A stretch of DNA of 64,000 nucleotides from QWPT01 sp044356505 (GCA_044356505.1 JBIKWD010000001.1:16422-80421), one strand, 5' to 3'. Shown: positions 18,587 to 27,576, counted from the stretch's first letter. The notes: generated by a model from the letters alone, not told the origin. Program-made: numbers and translations.

Positions 18587-19105
18587 GTGACCGCAGCGCC
18601 CAGACCCGCGACCAGGCACGACCTCGCCGAGCTCGCGGCGCTTGCGAGCCGGTCCTTTTTCGACGCCTACCGCGAGACCGACGACCACGCCGTGATCGAG
18701 GAGTACTGCGCGCGGAACTTCACGCTTGGGCGCTTCGCGTCGATCCTCGCGGATCCGCGTGCACGGCTCGTCGTGGCAACCGACGGCGCGGGCCGCCTCG
18801 CCGGCTACGCGCATGTCGGCGCGTCGCCGCCTCCGCCCTGCGTGCGCGGTGCGGATCCGATCGAACTCGCGCGGCTCTACCTCGCGCACGAATGGATCGG
18901 GCAAGGCGTCGGGGCGACGCTCATGCTCGCCGCGATCGAAGAAGCCCGGCGGCTCGGCGGGCGGACGCTCTGGCTCGGGGTGTACGAGCGCAACCCGCGC
19001 GCGATCGCGTTCTACCGACGGTTCGGGATGCAGGTGGTCGGGACCAAGCCCTGGGCCTGGGGCGGCGAGGTCTTTCAGGATCCCGTGATGGAAATGGGCC
19101 TCTGA
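18587..19105 (+). CDS. GNAT family N-acetyltransferase
   Basis: This 172-residue acetyl-CoA-dependent acetyltransferase carries the four GNAT blocks. They are RPATRHDLAELAALA at the N-terminus, IELARLYLAHEWIGQGVGATLML (motif A with the pyrophosphate loop Q/RxxGxG/A), LGVYERNPRAIAFYRRFGM (motif B, with the asparagine and tyrosine typical of the family) and a short C-terminal strand. The acceptor substrate cannot be told. GTG at 18587 is chosen because it gives the standard N-terminal length. It is divergent from the HPF-like gene and convergent with a possible small gene. Cytoplasmic. Confidence 0.9.
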   Translation: MTAAPRPATRHDLAELAALASRSFFDAYRETDDHAVIEEYCARNFTLGRFASILADPRARLVVATDGAGRLAGYAHVGASPPPPCVRGADPIELARLYLAHEWIGQGVGATLMLAAIEEARRLGGRTLWLGVYERNPRAIAFYRRFGMQVVGTKPWAWGGEVFQDPVMEMGL

Positions 19106-19114
19106 CGGCTGCGG

Positions 19115-19393
19115 TCAGAGCCGGAACGAAGACGCGCGCCTTTCGAGCGCGCGCCATTCATCGGGTCCGGGGACGGGCTTGCCACAACTGAGGTTCGGCA
19201 CGCACACCGCCTGGGAGTCGGTCGTATGCCCGGTCGTATGCCCGGTCGTATGCCCGGGGTTCGACACCGCAGTCGCCACTTCTTTCGGCATGGCCGCAGG
19301 CGCCGTGGCGTCGTCAGTCGACACCCCAGCCGATCCTTTCGGGGCGACTGCAGACGTGGTGGTGAGTCCTGGGGTCGGGGTGACCGGAGACAT
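19115..19393 (-). CDS. Possible small Thr/Pro-rich protein
   Basis: This 92-residue frame starts at ATG 19393. It encodes a Ser/Thr/Pro/Ala-rich segment, a GHTTGHTT repeat made by a 12-base tandem repeat, and a short tail with two cysteines (VCVPNLSCGKPVPGPDEW). It ends ten bases from the convergent GNAT gene, which is the spacing expected of a real gene. The repeat period keeps frame. A weak Shine-Dalgarno (AGGA) lies about 11 bases upstream. I know no family and cannot exclude a chance open frame. Confidence 0.4.
   Translation of the reverse strand: MSPVTPTPGLTTTSAVAPKGSAGVSTDDATAPAAMPKEVATAVSNPGHTTGHTTGHTTDSQAVCVPNLSCGKPVPGPDEWRALERRASSFRL
19219..19254. repeat. 12-bp tandem repeat, three perfect copies
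   Basis: Three identical adjacent copies of cggtcgtatgcc. If the minus-strand small gene is real, the repeat encodes a GHTT series. Confidence 0.9.
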
Positions 19394-19547
19394 CGGGTAG
19401 ATATTCCTACGTTGAGTTTCGGCAAACGAGCGCAGGCGGGCGCAAAAACCCTTCAAATCGCCGTGGCAATTGCCGTGGACGCCGCCGAGGACCGCCTATT
19501 CCGCCGGTTCTGCGCTCGCCTCGTCTCGGTTTCGGCGTTTCAGACCC

Positions 19548-19553
19548 TATCAT
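19548..19553 (+). promoter_or_regulatory. -10-like hexamer tatcat just before uvrA
   Basis: The hexamer tatcat ends nine bases before the uvrA ATG at 19563. No Shine-Dalgarno is present in the interval. The transcript would begin at or very near the start codon. No LexA-type box was recognised. Confidence 0.45.
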
Positions 19554-19562
19554 CGCCGCCCC

Positions 19563-22556
19563 ATGTCAACGCCCGAGAAGTCGATCCGCGTCCGCGGAGC
19601 GCGCGAGCACAACCTCAAGAACCTCTCCGTCGAGATCCCGCGCGACAAGCTCGTCGTCATCACGGGCGTCTCCGGCTCCGGCAAGAGCTCGCTTGCGTTC
19701 GACACCATCTTCGCCGAGGGGCAGCGCAAGTACATGGAGTCGCTCTCCGCGTACGCGCGGCAGTTCCTCGACCAGATGCAGAAGCCGAACGTCGAGGCGA
19801 TCGAGGGCCTTCCCCCCACCATCGCGATCGAGCAGCGCTCGGGCGGCCACAGCCCGCGCTCGATCGTGGCGACGACGACGGAGATCTGGGACTACCTGCG
19901 TCTTCTCTACGCGCGCTGCGGCACGCCGACCTGCTGGCACACGGAGGAGACCGGCAAGGGCAGGTCGAAGTCCGTGCGCTGCTGCGGCAAGGAGATCAGC
20001 GCGTCGAACCCGAGCCAGATCGTCGAGACGCTGGTGACGAAGTTCGCGGGCAAGCGCGCGATGCTGTGCGCGCCCGTCGTGCGCGCCAAGAAGGGCTTTC
20101 ACCGCGAGGTGCTCGAGGGGCTCCAGAAGCAGGGCCTCGTGCGCGCGCGCGCGAACGGCAAGGTCGTCGATCTCCGCGAGGTCCTGAAGGGCGGCGGCGA
20201 GAACCCGCTTGGTTTCGGCCGCTACGAGATGAACGACATCGACGCGGTGGTCGACCGAATCGTGCTCGAGGAGTCGGCGCGGCAACGGATCGCAGAGAGC
20301 GTCGAGACCGCGCTGAAGCTGGCGGAAGGCTCGCTGGTCGTGCTCGTGGAGGATGCTTCGGCCAAGGAAGCATCAGGAAGGGATCCCGCCGCGAAGGACG
20401 GCTGGACCGAGCACCGCTTCAGCGAGAAGTTCGCGTGCCCCGACCACCCCGAGTGCGCGCTCGACGAACTCGAGCCGCGTCTCTTCAGCTTCAACTCGCC
20501 GCAGGGAGCCTGCACCGCGTGCGCGGGCCTCGGCACCGTGAACGAGTTCGACGAGGCGCTGTGCGTGCCCGACATGACGAAGCCGCTGCGCGAGGCGATC
20601 CAGCCGTGGCGCCGCAACGGCCGTCGCATGAACATCTACTACGCGCGCGCGCTGCGCAGCTTCGCGGCGCTTGCGAAGATCGACCTCGACACGCCGTACG
20701 CGGATCTCCCCGCGAAGACGCGCAGCGCGCTCATGTGGGGTTCGTCCGCCGAAGGCGTGAAGCTCGCGTTCGAGTGGGAAGGCGTGCTGCCGCACCTGAA
20801 GCGCCGCGCCACCGAGACGGAGAGCGAGAACGTGAAGGAGCGCCTCATGGCCTACATGAGCCAGGCGCCCTGCCCCTCGTGCGGCGGCCGACGCCTGCGC
20901 ACCGAGGCGCTCGCGGTGAAGCTGAAGAGCGGCACGCTCGCGCTCTCGATCAGCGATGTCGCCGCGATGACGGTGTCGCGCGCGCTCGCGTTCGCGCAGT
21001 CGATCGAGCTCTCGAGGGAATCGCGGCAGATCGCGGCGCCGATCCTCAAGGAAGTCGAGGCGCGCCTTGGGTTCCTCGCGTCGGTCGGGCTCGACTACCT
21101 CTCGCTCGACCGCACGAGCTCGACGCTCTCGGGCGGCGAGGCGCAGCGCATCCGGCTCGCCACGCAGGTCGGCAGCGGCCTTGTCGGCGTGTGCTACGTG
21201 CTCGACGAACCGACGATCGGCCTCCACCAGCGCGACAACGACCGGTTGATCGCGACGCTGCGGAGGCTTTCCGACATCGGCAACACCGTGCTCGTCGTCG
21301 AGCACGACGAAGACATGATGCGCGCGGCCGACTGGATCGTCGACATCGGCCCGGGCCCCGGCCGGCATGGCGGAACGCTGGTCGCCGAGGGAAACCTCGC
21401 GCAGCTTGCCTCGCACCCGACGAGCCTCACGGGCGAGTACCTCTCGGGGCGGCGCAAGATCGCGGTTCCGAAGAAGCGGCGGGCGCTGGCCGAGTCGAAC
21501 GCGATCGTCGTGAAGGGCGCGGCCGCGAACAACCTCCGCGACATCGACGTCGCATTCCCGCTCGGCGGACTCGTCTGCGTGACGGGCGTGTCCGGCTCGG
21601 GCAAGTCGACGCTCGTCAACGACATCCTGCTCGCGGCGGCACGCAAGCACGTGCTCGGCGAGAACGTGAATCCGGGCGCGCACACGCGCGTCACGGGCTT
21701 CGGCAAGATCGCGCGCGTGGTCGAGGTGGACCAGTCGCCGATCGGCCGCACGCCGCGCTCGAATCCGGCGACCTACACGGGGATCTTCGACGAGATCCGC
21801 CGCATCTGGTCGCTCGTGCCGGAGTCGAAGATCCGCGGCTACGAGCCGGGCCGCTTCTCGTTCAACGTGAAGGGCGGCCGCTGCGAGGCGTGCCAGGGCC
21901 AGGGCGTCAAGCGCATCGAGATGCACTTCCTGCCCGATGTCTTCGTCGACTGCGAGGTCTGCAAGGGCAAGCGCTACTCGCGCGAGACGCTCGAGATCAA
22001 GTACCGCGGACGGACGATCGCCGATGTCCTCGACGCGACCGTCGAGGACGCGCTGACCTTCTTCGACGCGCATCCGAAGATCAACCGCATGCTCGAGTGC
22101 CTGCGCGACGTCGGCCTCGGCTACATCCAGCTCGGCCAGGCGTCGACCACGCTCTCGGGCGGCGAGGCGCAGCGCGTGAAGCTCGCGACCGAGCTTGGAA
22201 ACGCGACCGACGCGCCGACTCTCTACGTGCTCGACGAACCGACGACCGGCCTCCACTTCGCGGATGTGGCGCGCCTTCTCACCGTGCTCGACCGCCTCGC
22301 GGACAAGGGCCACACGCTCGTCGTCATCGAGCACAACCTCGATGTGGTGAAGTGCGCCGACTGGATCGTCGACCTCGGCCCCGAGGGCGGCGACCGCGGC
22401 GGCACCGTGGTCGCGACGGGAACGCCCGAGCAGGTCGCGCGCGACAAGAACAGCTGGACCGGCCGCTGGCTCAAGCCCATGCTTGCGACCGCCGCGCGCG
22501 AAGCGGGAGCGAGTCCGTCGAAGCCGCCGCGAACGACGGCGGCCAGCACGCGATGA
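19563..22556 (+). CDS. uvrA: Excinuclease ABC subunit A
   Basis: This 997-residue DNA-damage sensor of nucleotide-excision repair is a tandem ABC ATPase. The first Walker A, GVSGSGKSS, is at 35-43 and the second, GVSGSGKST, at about 675-683. Both signature regions read TLSGGEAQR, and both Walker B regions appear (VLDEPTIGLH and VLDEPTTGLH). Zinc-binding cysteines are visible in FACPDHPECALDELEPR with ACTACAGLG, and in GRCEACQGQG with VDCEVCKGKRY. A cysteine-containing insert near 118-150 (GTPTCWHTEETGKGRSKSVRCCGKE) is richer in Cys/His than in well-studied enzymes. ATG 19563 is chosen because it gives the canonical IRVRGAREHNLKN start. Works with UvrB, also in this window. Confidence 0.97.
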   Translation: MSTPEKSIRVRGAREHNLKNLSVEIPRDKLVVITGVSGSGKSSLAFDTIFAEGQRKYMESLSAYARQFLDQMQKPNVEAIEGLPPTIAIEQRSGGHSPRSIVATTTEIWDYLRLLYARCGTPTCWHTEETGKGRSKSVRCCGKEISASNPSQIVETLVTKFAGKRAMLCAPVVRAKKGFHREVLEGLQKQGLVRARANGKVVDLREVLKGGGENPLGFGRYEMNDIDAVVDRIVLEESARQRIAESVETALKLAEGSLVVLVEDASAKEASGRDPAAKDGWTEHRFSEKFACPDHPECALDELEPRLFSFNSPQGACTACAGLGTVNEFDEALCVPDMTKPLREAIQPWRRNGRRMNIYYARALRSFAALAKIDLDTPYADLPAKTRSALMWGSSAEGVKLAFEWEGVLPHLKRRATETESENVKERLMAYMSQAPCPSCGGRRLRTEALAVKLKSGTLALSISDVAAMTVSRALAFAQSIELSRESRQIAAPILKEVEARLGFLASVGLDYLSLDRTSSTLSGGEAQRIRLATQVGSGLVGVCYVLDEPTIGLHQRDNDRLIATLRRLSDIGNTVLVVEHDEDMMRAADWIVDIGPGPGRHGGTLVAEGNLAQLASHPTSLTGEYLSGRRKIAVPKKRRALAESNAIVVKGAAANNLRDIDVAFPLGGLVCVTGVSGSGKSTLVNDILLAAARKHVLGENVNPGAHTRVTGFGKIARVVEVDQSPIGRTPRSNPATYTGIFDEIRRIWSLVPESKIRGYEPGRFSFNVKGGRCEACQGQGVKRIEMHFLPDVFVDCEVCKGKRYSRETLEIKYRGRTIADVLDATVEDALTFFDAHPKINRMLECLRDVGLGYIQLGQASTTLSGGEAQRVKLATELGNATDAPTLYVLDEPTTGLHFADVARLLTVLDRLADKGHTLVVIEHNLDVVKCADWIVDLGPEGGDRGGTVVATGTPEQVARDKNSWTGRWLKPMLATAAREAGASPSKPPRTTAASTR

Positions 22557-22681
22557 CGAGGCACGACGGAGAGAGAAGGCGCGACGGGGACGCGAGGAGC
22601 AACGAGGCGGCCGCCAAGGGCATGGACGCGACCTGTCGCGAAGTCATCTCCCTCAGCCGACCGCCCCTGCCTTCCCCGGCG

Positions 22682-23344
22682 CTACTTCTTCGACTTCGGC
22701 TCTTTCCCCTTCGCGTCCTTCGACTTGGCTTCCTTCAGCTTGATCTCCGGGCCCGGCATCGTCTGACCCTCGATGGCGGCGAACACGATGCCGACATGGT
22801 GGGTCGCGCCCGGCGCCTTGCGGCTGCTGTTGGCCCTGCCGCGCGCGCGGCGGGCGATCTCGTCGATCTCGGAGCACAGCGATCGGATGCGCGAAGCTTC
22901 CTCGTCGGTGAAGTTCTCCCAGTGGAGGCTGATCCTGCGGCCTGCGATTCCGCCGCCACGCTTGTCCAGCGCGACCGCGCGGCTTTCGGCGAGCCACGGC
23001 CGGTAGAACTCGGCGAGCCGCTGCTGGTCGCGCTTCGAATCGCCCTCGACCTCGAGCGTCACATCCTCGATCATGCAGCGGTAGTACCGCGGACGCTTGC
23101 CACGGCGGCCCGGAGTCGGCGTGCCCGCGCGCGAGGTCAGCAGACCCGCCTTCTCGAGGTGACGGAGGTGAAAGTAGAGCGCGGTCCGGTTCAGGCCGAC
23201 AGCCTGCGCGAGTTCGGTGACGGAGGTCTCGCCGAGGCGGCGCGCGGTCTCGAGGATCCTGAGACGGAGCGGAAGACGAACGGCCTGCCAGAGAGGAGTG
23301 CGGGAGAGTTGCATGCTGGGGGATTCGGTCTGCGGTTCGGGCAT
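22682..23344 (-). CDS. Winged helix-turn-helix transcriptional regulator (ArsR-like)
   Basis: This is a protein of about 220 residues. An N-terminal winged HTH (about 20-85) reads LRILETARRLGETSVTELAQAVGLNRTALYFHLRHLEKAGLL, followed by a basic wing with RRGKRPRYYR. The recognition helix LNRTALYFHLRHLEKAGL is typical of ArsR/PadR-like wHTH proteins. The rest is a predicted alpha-helical effector or dimer domain, ending in a lysine-rich tail (KEAKSKDAKGKEPKSKK). No metal-binding CVC-type motif is present, so it is not a classical ArsR metal sensor. Starts at 23356, 23344 and a later ATG are all possible. It converges with uvrA. Target genes unknown. Confidence 0.75.
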   Translation of the reverse strand: MPEPQTESPSMQLSRTPLWQAVRLPLRLRILETARRLGETSVTELAQAVGLNRTALYFHLRHLEKAGLLTSRAGTPTPGRRGKRPRYYRCMIEDVTLEVEGDSKRDQQRLAEFYRPWLAESRAVALDKRGGGIAGRRISLHWENFTDEEASRIRSLCSEIDEIARRARGRANSSRKAPGATHHVGIVFAAIEGQTMPGPEIKLKEAKSKDAKGKEPKSKK

Positions 23345-23747
23345 GGCACACCACATTGGGCGCGGCGGCCGATCGGCCGAGCCTCACTATCAGGGTCAGG
23401 GACCGGCTCGCACGCGGGGAAACACCCGCTGTTCCGGCTCCCTCGGCGACGCACCGAGCGTCCATCGCGGGACGGCTCGCGTCGTCGTCAAGCCGCATCG
23501 GGATCGGATGCGGCACCTTTCCTCTTGGACTCGGAAGGCCGGCCGCCGATCGCTCGGCGGGTGAATCTGCCGACGTTCGGCGATCCTGAAGGCGCTTGCC
23601 CGAGAGCGAGAAACTCCTAAAAAACGGAGCGGTTGTCAAGAGCGCCGCGTGCGCCCGCGCACCGTTTCGGGAAATCCACTGCATAGCCGCATAGCTTTCG
23701 ACGGCGCGCACCTCCGCCACGGGACGACCGGCGGATACCATGACGAA
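23345..23747. other. Intergenic region between divergent regulator and thioesterase
   Basis: About 400 bases without a believable gene. On the minus strand a perfect TTGACA lies at 23639-23634, but no good -10 follows at 16-18 bases, and the regulator start would be about 290 bases away. A ctcc-N8-ggag inverted repeat sits beside it (about 23614-23630). The taccat hexamer at 23736 belongs to the thioesterase. I see no RNA gene. Confidence 0.4.
23736..23741 (+). promoter_or_regulatory. -10-like hexamer taccat before the thioesterase
   Basis: taccat ends six bases before ATG 23748 with no Shine-Dalgarno sequence, again implying a leaderless or near-leaderless transcript. Confidence 0.35.
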
Positions 23748-24152
23748 ATGTCCGACTTCCCTCCCGTCGCAGAGCCGCATCTCGCGCTCCGCGTGCTGAT
23801 GATGCCTCGCGACACGAACCATCAGGGCACGATCTTCGGCGGCATCATCCTCGCGCATGTCGACCAGGCGGGCTACGTCGAGGCTCGGCGACATGGACTG
23901 CACCGCTGGGTCACCGCGAGCGTCGACCGCGTCGACTTCAAGGCATCGGTCGCGGTCGGCGAGGTGGTCGAGTTCAAGACGCGCACCATTCGGCTTGGCC
24001 GAAGCTCGGTCACGGTGCAGGTGGTCGTCGACGCCGAGCGCCTCGATGGAACGTGGTCTCGGGTCACCGAAGCGCAGCTCACGATGGTCGCCGTGGACTC
24101 GGCCGGCAAGTCGATTCCGTTCCGCGAAACTCCTTCCGGCGACCGCAGATGA
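23748..24152 (+). CDS. Acyl-CoA thioesterase (hotdog fold)
   Basis: This 134-residue single-hotdog protein of the YciA/BACH family hydrolyses acyl-CoA to free acid and CoA. The family phrase DTNHQGTIFGGIILAHVDQAG (about 22-42) contains the catalytic Asn/Asp-type loop. The central helix and the strand VTASVDRVDFKASVAVGEVVE follow. Length matches the family. Its stop overlaps purN by ATGA, so these two and the metalloprotease gene form a coupled operon. A hotdog thioesterase with purN is a co-transcription of convenience; I see no pathway link. Confidence 0.88.
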   Translation: MSDFPPVAEPHLALRVLMMPRDTNHQGTIFGGIILAHVDQAGYVEARRHGLHRWVTASVDRVDFKASVAVGEVVEFKTRTIRLGRSSVTVQVVVDAERLDGTWSRVTEAQLTMVAVDSAGKSIPFRETPSGDRR

Positions 24153-24754
24153 GCGATCGGGCCCGCATCGCCATCCTCATGTCGGGCGGAGGGCGGACCG
24201 CCGCGAACATCCATCAGGCGTGCCTCGACGGGCGCGTCGCGGCGGACGTGGCGCTCGTCATCGCGCATCGCGAGGACGTCGCAGGAGTCCCGCGCTGCCG
24301 CGAGCGCGGTCTCCGGGTGGCGGTGGTGCCGGCCGGCGACGCGCTCGCCGACCGAGTCGACGACTGCCTCGCCTCGGCGCGGATCGACCTCGTCTGCCTC
24401 GCCGGATATCTGAGGCGCTTCCGCGTCGGATCGCTGTGGGTGGGCCGGACGCTGAACATCCACCCCGCGCTCCTCCCCCGCTTCGGAGGCAAGGGGATGT
24501 ACGGCATGCGCGTCCATGAGGCCGTCCTCGCGGCGGGAGCGCGGGAGTCCGGCTGCACCGTCCACGAGGTCGACGAGGAGTACGACCACGGGGCGACGCT
24601 CGTCGAGCGCCGGTGCGCGGTACTCCCCGGAGACACGCCGGAATCGCTCGCGGCGCGGGTCCATGCCGAGGAGATTCCTGCGTATCCACAGGCGATCGCC
24701 ATGATGCTCGAGCGACGCGCTTGCCGGCCACTCGCCGCGGAGCACGCGACGTGA
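24149..24754 (+). CDS. purN: Phosphoribosylglycinamide formyltransferase
   Basis: This 201-residue enzyme of de novo purine synthesis transfers a formyl group from 10-formyl-THF to GAR. The catalytic Asn103 and His105 sit in LNIHPALLP, and the aspartate of the DxG loop is Asp146 (YDHG). The phosphate-binding N-terminal motif reads LMSGGGRTAANI where canonical PurN has SGxGSN, a modest divergence. The ATGA overlap with the thioesterase and GTGA overlap with the metalloprotease fix both its ends. No other pur gene is in the window. Confidence 0.88.
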   Translation: MSDRARIAILMSGGGRTAANIHQACLDGRVAADVALVIAHREDVAGVPRCRERGLRVAVVPAGDALADRVDDCLASARIDLVCLAGYLRRFRVGSLWVGRTLNIHPALLPRFGGKGMYGMRVHEAVLAAGARESGCTVHEVDEEYDHGATLVERRCAVLPGDTPESLAARVHAEEIPAYPQAIAMMLERRACRPLAAEHAT

Positions 24755-26301
24755 AGCCCTTCCGTCGCGTGGCGGCCGCCCTGCTTGCGCCGTTGCTGAT
24801 CGCCGCCACGGCGGCCGCGGCGACCACGGCGGCCGCGGCGACCACGGCGGCCGCGGCGACCACGGCGGCCGCGGCGTTCGCTTCGACCACGTCGGCACCG
24901 CCGCCCGCCGAACGCGCGGTCCCGAGCGAGGAGTCGATCAACGCCGCGCTGCGCGCGCGCGACTTCGCCAAGGCGGACGAACTCATCGCGCTCCGGATCG
25001 CAGGCGGCGAGCGCGATCCGATCCTCCTCTACAACCACGCCTGCGCGCTCGCGCAGCTCGGACGCATCGAGGACGCCGAGAAGCAGCTCCTCGAGAGCGT
25101 GAAGGCCGGCTTCACCGAGTTCGACCACATGGAGTCGGACGCTGACCTCGACCCGCTCCGCGACGGGGAGATCTACGCAGCGATCATGGAGGCGCGGAGC
25201 CGTCTCGAGCGGAGGGCGCCCGCCGCCAAGCCTCGGGACGAGGGGCCGGAGCGTCGCGCCGCGCGAAGCGCGCCCGATCCGCTCGGGCGGTGGAGGGACG
25301 CGCACGGCGACCGCTACCGCTACGAGGTCGATGCCGCGCGCGGCCTCGCCTTCGCGACCTATCTCGAGGAATCGTCGCACCGCCGCATGCGCGACATGCT
25401 CGATCGCCTCGAACGGCATCTCCTGAAGGCGTACTTCGGCAAGCCGCCGGAAGAGCCCGCGCTGATCGCGATCGTCCGGCCCGAGGACGCGTCGAGATAC
25501 CTCGACAAGCCCGAGGTCCGCGGCATGTACCTCCATCGCGAGCGGCGGCTGGTGGCGCGCGACACGGGACAGAGCCTGACGCACGAGTTCGTCCACCTGC
25601 TCCACTTCGCCGACATGGAGCGGCGCAAGCAGCGGCATCCGATCTGGATCCAGGAGGGCCTCGCCAGCCTCTACGAGGACTACACGATCCGCGAGGACGG
25701 CTCGGTCGAGTTCCATCCCAACATCCGCTTCAATCTTGCGCGCAAGCAGGTCCTGTCGCGCACCGCCGAGCCGTGGCAGAAGCTCTTCGCGATGTCGGGC
25801 GACCGCTTCATGCAGGACGCGGAGCGCCACTATCCGCAGGTCCGCGCCATCTTCGAGTTCTTCGCGCGCGACGGCAGGCTGGAGGAGTTCTACAAGGCGC
25901 TGCTCGACACATCCCGCGACGATCCCACGGGAGTGCGCGCCGTCGAGCGGGCGTTCGGCGAGCCGCTGCAGAAGGTCGAGGAACGGTGGCGCGCATGGAT
26001 GACCTCGCGCGGCGAGATCGACGACAGGGTGTCGCGGGGCGACGCGTCGCTCGGGGTCGGCGGCGACGACGTCGGCGACGGGGTCCGCATCCGTTCCTTC
26101 GCGCCGGGCTCGGCCGCGCGTGCCGGCGGCCTGCGGATCGGCGACGTGATCTTCGCCGTCGCAGGAACCCCCGTTCGCAACCGCGACGAGCTGCAGCTCG
26201 CGGTCGCCCGGCTCCGGCTCGGCGAGTCGGTCGAGGTCGGCTACCGTCGCGACGGAGCCGATCACGCGGTGCTGGTCACGCTGCGGCCGCTCGCGCGGTG
26301 A
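24751..26301 (+). CDS. Exported gluzincin-type metalloprotease with PDZ domain
   Basis: This 516-residue protein has a signal peptide (about 1-20) and an Ala/Thr-rich repeat (about 21-43). A TPR-like helical part (about 55-150, DPILLYNHACALAQLGRIEDAEK) follows, then a metallopeptidase domain with HEFVH (His278, Glu279, His282) and the third zinc ligand in WIQEGLAS (Glu302). A C-terminal PDZ domain (about 430-516, GVGGDDVGDGVRIRSFAPGSAARAGGLRIGD) completes it. The HExxH-19-E spacing fits gluzincins of the MA clan. Start GTG 24751 overlaps the purN stop. The combination of TPR, protease and PDZ suggests periplasmic quality control or substrate-tethered proteolysis; the substrate is unknown. Confidence 0.78.
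   Translation: MKPFRRVAAALLAPLLIAATAAAATTAAAATTAAAATTAAAAFASTTSAPPPAERAVPSEESINAALRARDFAKADELIALRIAGGERDPILLYNHACALAQLGRIEDAEKQLLESVKAGFTEFDHMESDADLDPLRDGEIYAAIMEARSRLERRAPAAKPRDEGPERRAARSAPDPLGRWRDAHGDRYRYEVDAARGLAFATYLEESSHRRMRDMLDRLERHLLKAYFGKPPEEPALIAIVRPEDASRYLDKPEVRGMYLHRERRLVARDTGQSLTHEFVHLLHFADMERRKQRHPIWIQEGLASLYEDYTIREDGSVEFHPNIRFNLARKQVLSRTAEPWQKLFAMSGDRFMQDAERHYPQVRAIFEFFARDGRLEEFYKALLDTSRDDPTGVRAVERAFGEPLQKVEERWRAWMTSRGEIDDRVSRGDASLGVGGDDVGDGVRIRSFAPGSAARAGGLRIGDVIFAVAGTPVRNRDELQLAVARLRLGESVEVGYRRDGADHAVLVTLRPLAR
24811..24876. repeat. 18-bp in-frame tandem repeat
   Basis: Three perfect copies of gcggccgcggcgaccacg plus a 12-base partial copy encode AAAATT repeats directly after the signal peptide. 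The period preserves the reading frame. Confidence 0.92.
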
Positions 26302-26339
26302 GCGAACTTTCCCGCTCCCACAAGCCCCGCCGCCGACCT

Positions 26340-26345
26340 TACACT
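26340..26345 (+). promoter_or_regulatory. -10-like hexamer tacact before the DUF502 gene
   Basis: tacact ends seven bases before ATG 26353 and no Shine-Dalgarno is present. It is nearly identical to the -10 of the strong fusA promoter. No clear -35. Confidence 0.45.
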
Positions 26346-26352
26346 CCTGCGC

Positions 26353-27207
26353 ATGCACGAGAGCGATCGCGGCGAAGGAGCGGGCATGCCGAAGCGGACA
26401 GGCGGCGGCATGCGCTTTTTCCTCCGCGGGCTCGGCGTCGTGCTTCCGAGCATCCTCACGCTGTGGATACTCGTCGCGGCCTTCCGGTTCGTCGACGCGA
26501 ACATCGCGGCCCCGATCAACGCCGGGCTGCGTTTCGCGGTCTCGACGGCCGCGGACAGGTCCGACCTCGAGCCGTTCAGGCCGTCTTCCGAGGCGCTCGC
26601 CGCCGAGACGGTGCGGGCGGAGAGGCTGCGGCTCGACGCCTCCGAGGCAGCGGTCCGAGCCCGGGTCGTCGCGACGAACGTGGCGGCATGGTGGGAGGCG
26701 CGCTGGTACCTCGACCTCGCGGGGCTCGTCCTCGCGGTCGTGGCCGTCTACGTCCTCGGCCGCCTGGTGGGCGGGTATATCGGCCGCCGCCTCCTCGCCG
26801 CCTTCGAGACCGGAATGCTCTCGGTCCCGGGCATCCGAAGCGTGTATCCCGCACTGAAGCAAGTGGTGGAGTTTCTGTTCGGAAGCGAAAAGCAGAAACT
26901 CAGTTTCAGCCGCGTGGTGATGATCGAGTATCCCCGTCCCGGCATCTGGTCGATGGGGCTCGTGACGGGAGATGCCGCGCGCGAAGTCCGCGCGGCCGTA
27001 GGCGACGCCGTGACGGTCTTTGTTCCAAGCTCCCCGACGCCGTTCACAGGGTGGACCGTCACCGTCCCGCGCGACCAGGTCCGCGAGATTCCCATCACGA
27101 TCGATGAAGCGCTCCGCTACCTTGTGTCGGCGGGCGTCGTCGTGCCAGGCGAGAAGGTCGGCGACAGGAACGTTGTTCAGGCCCCGAAACAGGCCGTCAC
27201 GAACTGA
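26353..27207 (+). CDS. DUF502 family membrane protein
   Basis: This 284-residue protein has two TM helices (about 22-45 and 117-140) and a long extracytoplasmic loop between them rich in charged residues. The DUF502 core follows the second helix: GRLVGGYIGRRLL, IRSVYPALKQVVEFLFG, MIEYPRPGIWSMGLVTG and VFVPSSPTPFTGWTVTVPRDQV. That last block is the family's hallmark. The loop between the helices is longer than in most members. An internal ATG at residue 12 or 20 could be used, but the spacing to the -10-like hexamer favours the first ATG. Function of the family is unknown. Confidence 0.85.
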   Translation: MHESDRGEGAGMPKRTGGGMRFFLRGLGVVLPSILTLWILVAAFRFVDANIAAPINAGLRFAVSTAADRSDLEPFRPSSEALAAETVRAERLRLDASEAAVRARVVATNVAAWWEARWYLDLAGLVLAVVAVYVLGRLVGGYIGRRLLAAFETGMLSVPGIRSVYPALKQVVEFLFGSEKQKLSFSRVVMIEYPRPGIWSMGLVTGDAAREVRAAVGDAVTVFVPSSPTPFTGWTVTVPRDQVREIPITIDEALRYLVSAGVVVPGEKVGDRNVVQAPKQAVTN

Positions 27208-27240
27208 AGTGCGTGCGGCCGCAGACCGAAAGGGAGTGCC

Positions 27241-27543
27241 ATGCAGATCAACATCAAGGGCAAGCACCTCGAGATCACCGAAGCCATCGACACCTACGTC
27301 CGCAAGAAGAGCGAGCGGCTGACCCGCTACTTCGACCGCGTCCAGTCGATCGACTGCGTCATCGAGAAGGAGCCGAACGCGTACCATGTCGAGTTCATCG
27401 TCGACGTGGCGCAGCACGAGGACTTCATCGTGAACTTCCGCGACGCCGACCTCTACGCGGCGATCGACCTGGCCATCGACCGCGAGGCGCGCCAGATCGT
27501 CGAGTACAAGAAGCAGCTGCGAAACCACAAGCATCCGCACTGA
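27241..27543 (+). CDS. hpf: Ribosome hibernation-promoting factor, short form
   Basis: This 100-residue protein has the beta-alpha-beta-beta-beta-alpha fold of short HPF/YfiA. MQINIKGKHLEITEAIDTYVRKKSERL, VIEKEPNAYHVEFIVDV and DLYAAIDLAIDREARQI are diagnostic. The factor binds the decoding centre in stationary phase and inactivates ribosomes. A Shine-Dalgarno (GGGAG) precedes ATG. It is followed by ptsN and an HPr gene, matching the order of the rpoN-hpf-ptsN-ptsO region of proteobacteria, but rpoN and rapZ are absent here. A second HPF-like gene is at 18094. Confidence 0.92.
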   Translation: MQINIKGKHLEITEAIDTYVRKKSERLTRYFDRVQSIDCVIEKEPNAYHVEFIVDVAQHEDFIVNFRDADLYAAIDLAIDREARQIVEYKKQLRNHKHPH

Positions 27544-27576
27544 CGCCCGCGCGTCCGAGCAATCGAAGAAGAGAAC

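Noticed and set aside
13946..22556. uvrB and uvrA as one SOS operon
   Set aside because: Six other genes on both strands lie between them and no LexA-type box was recognised.
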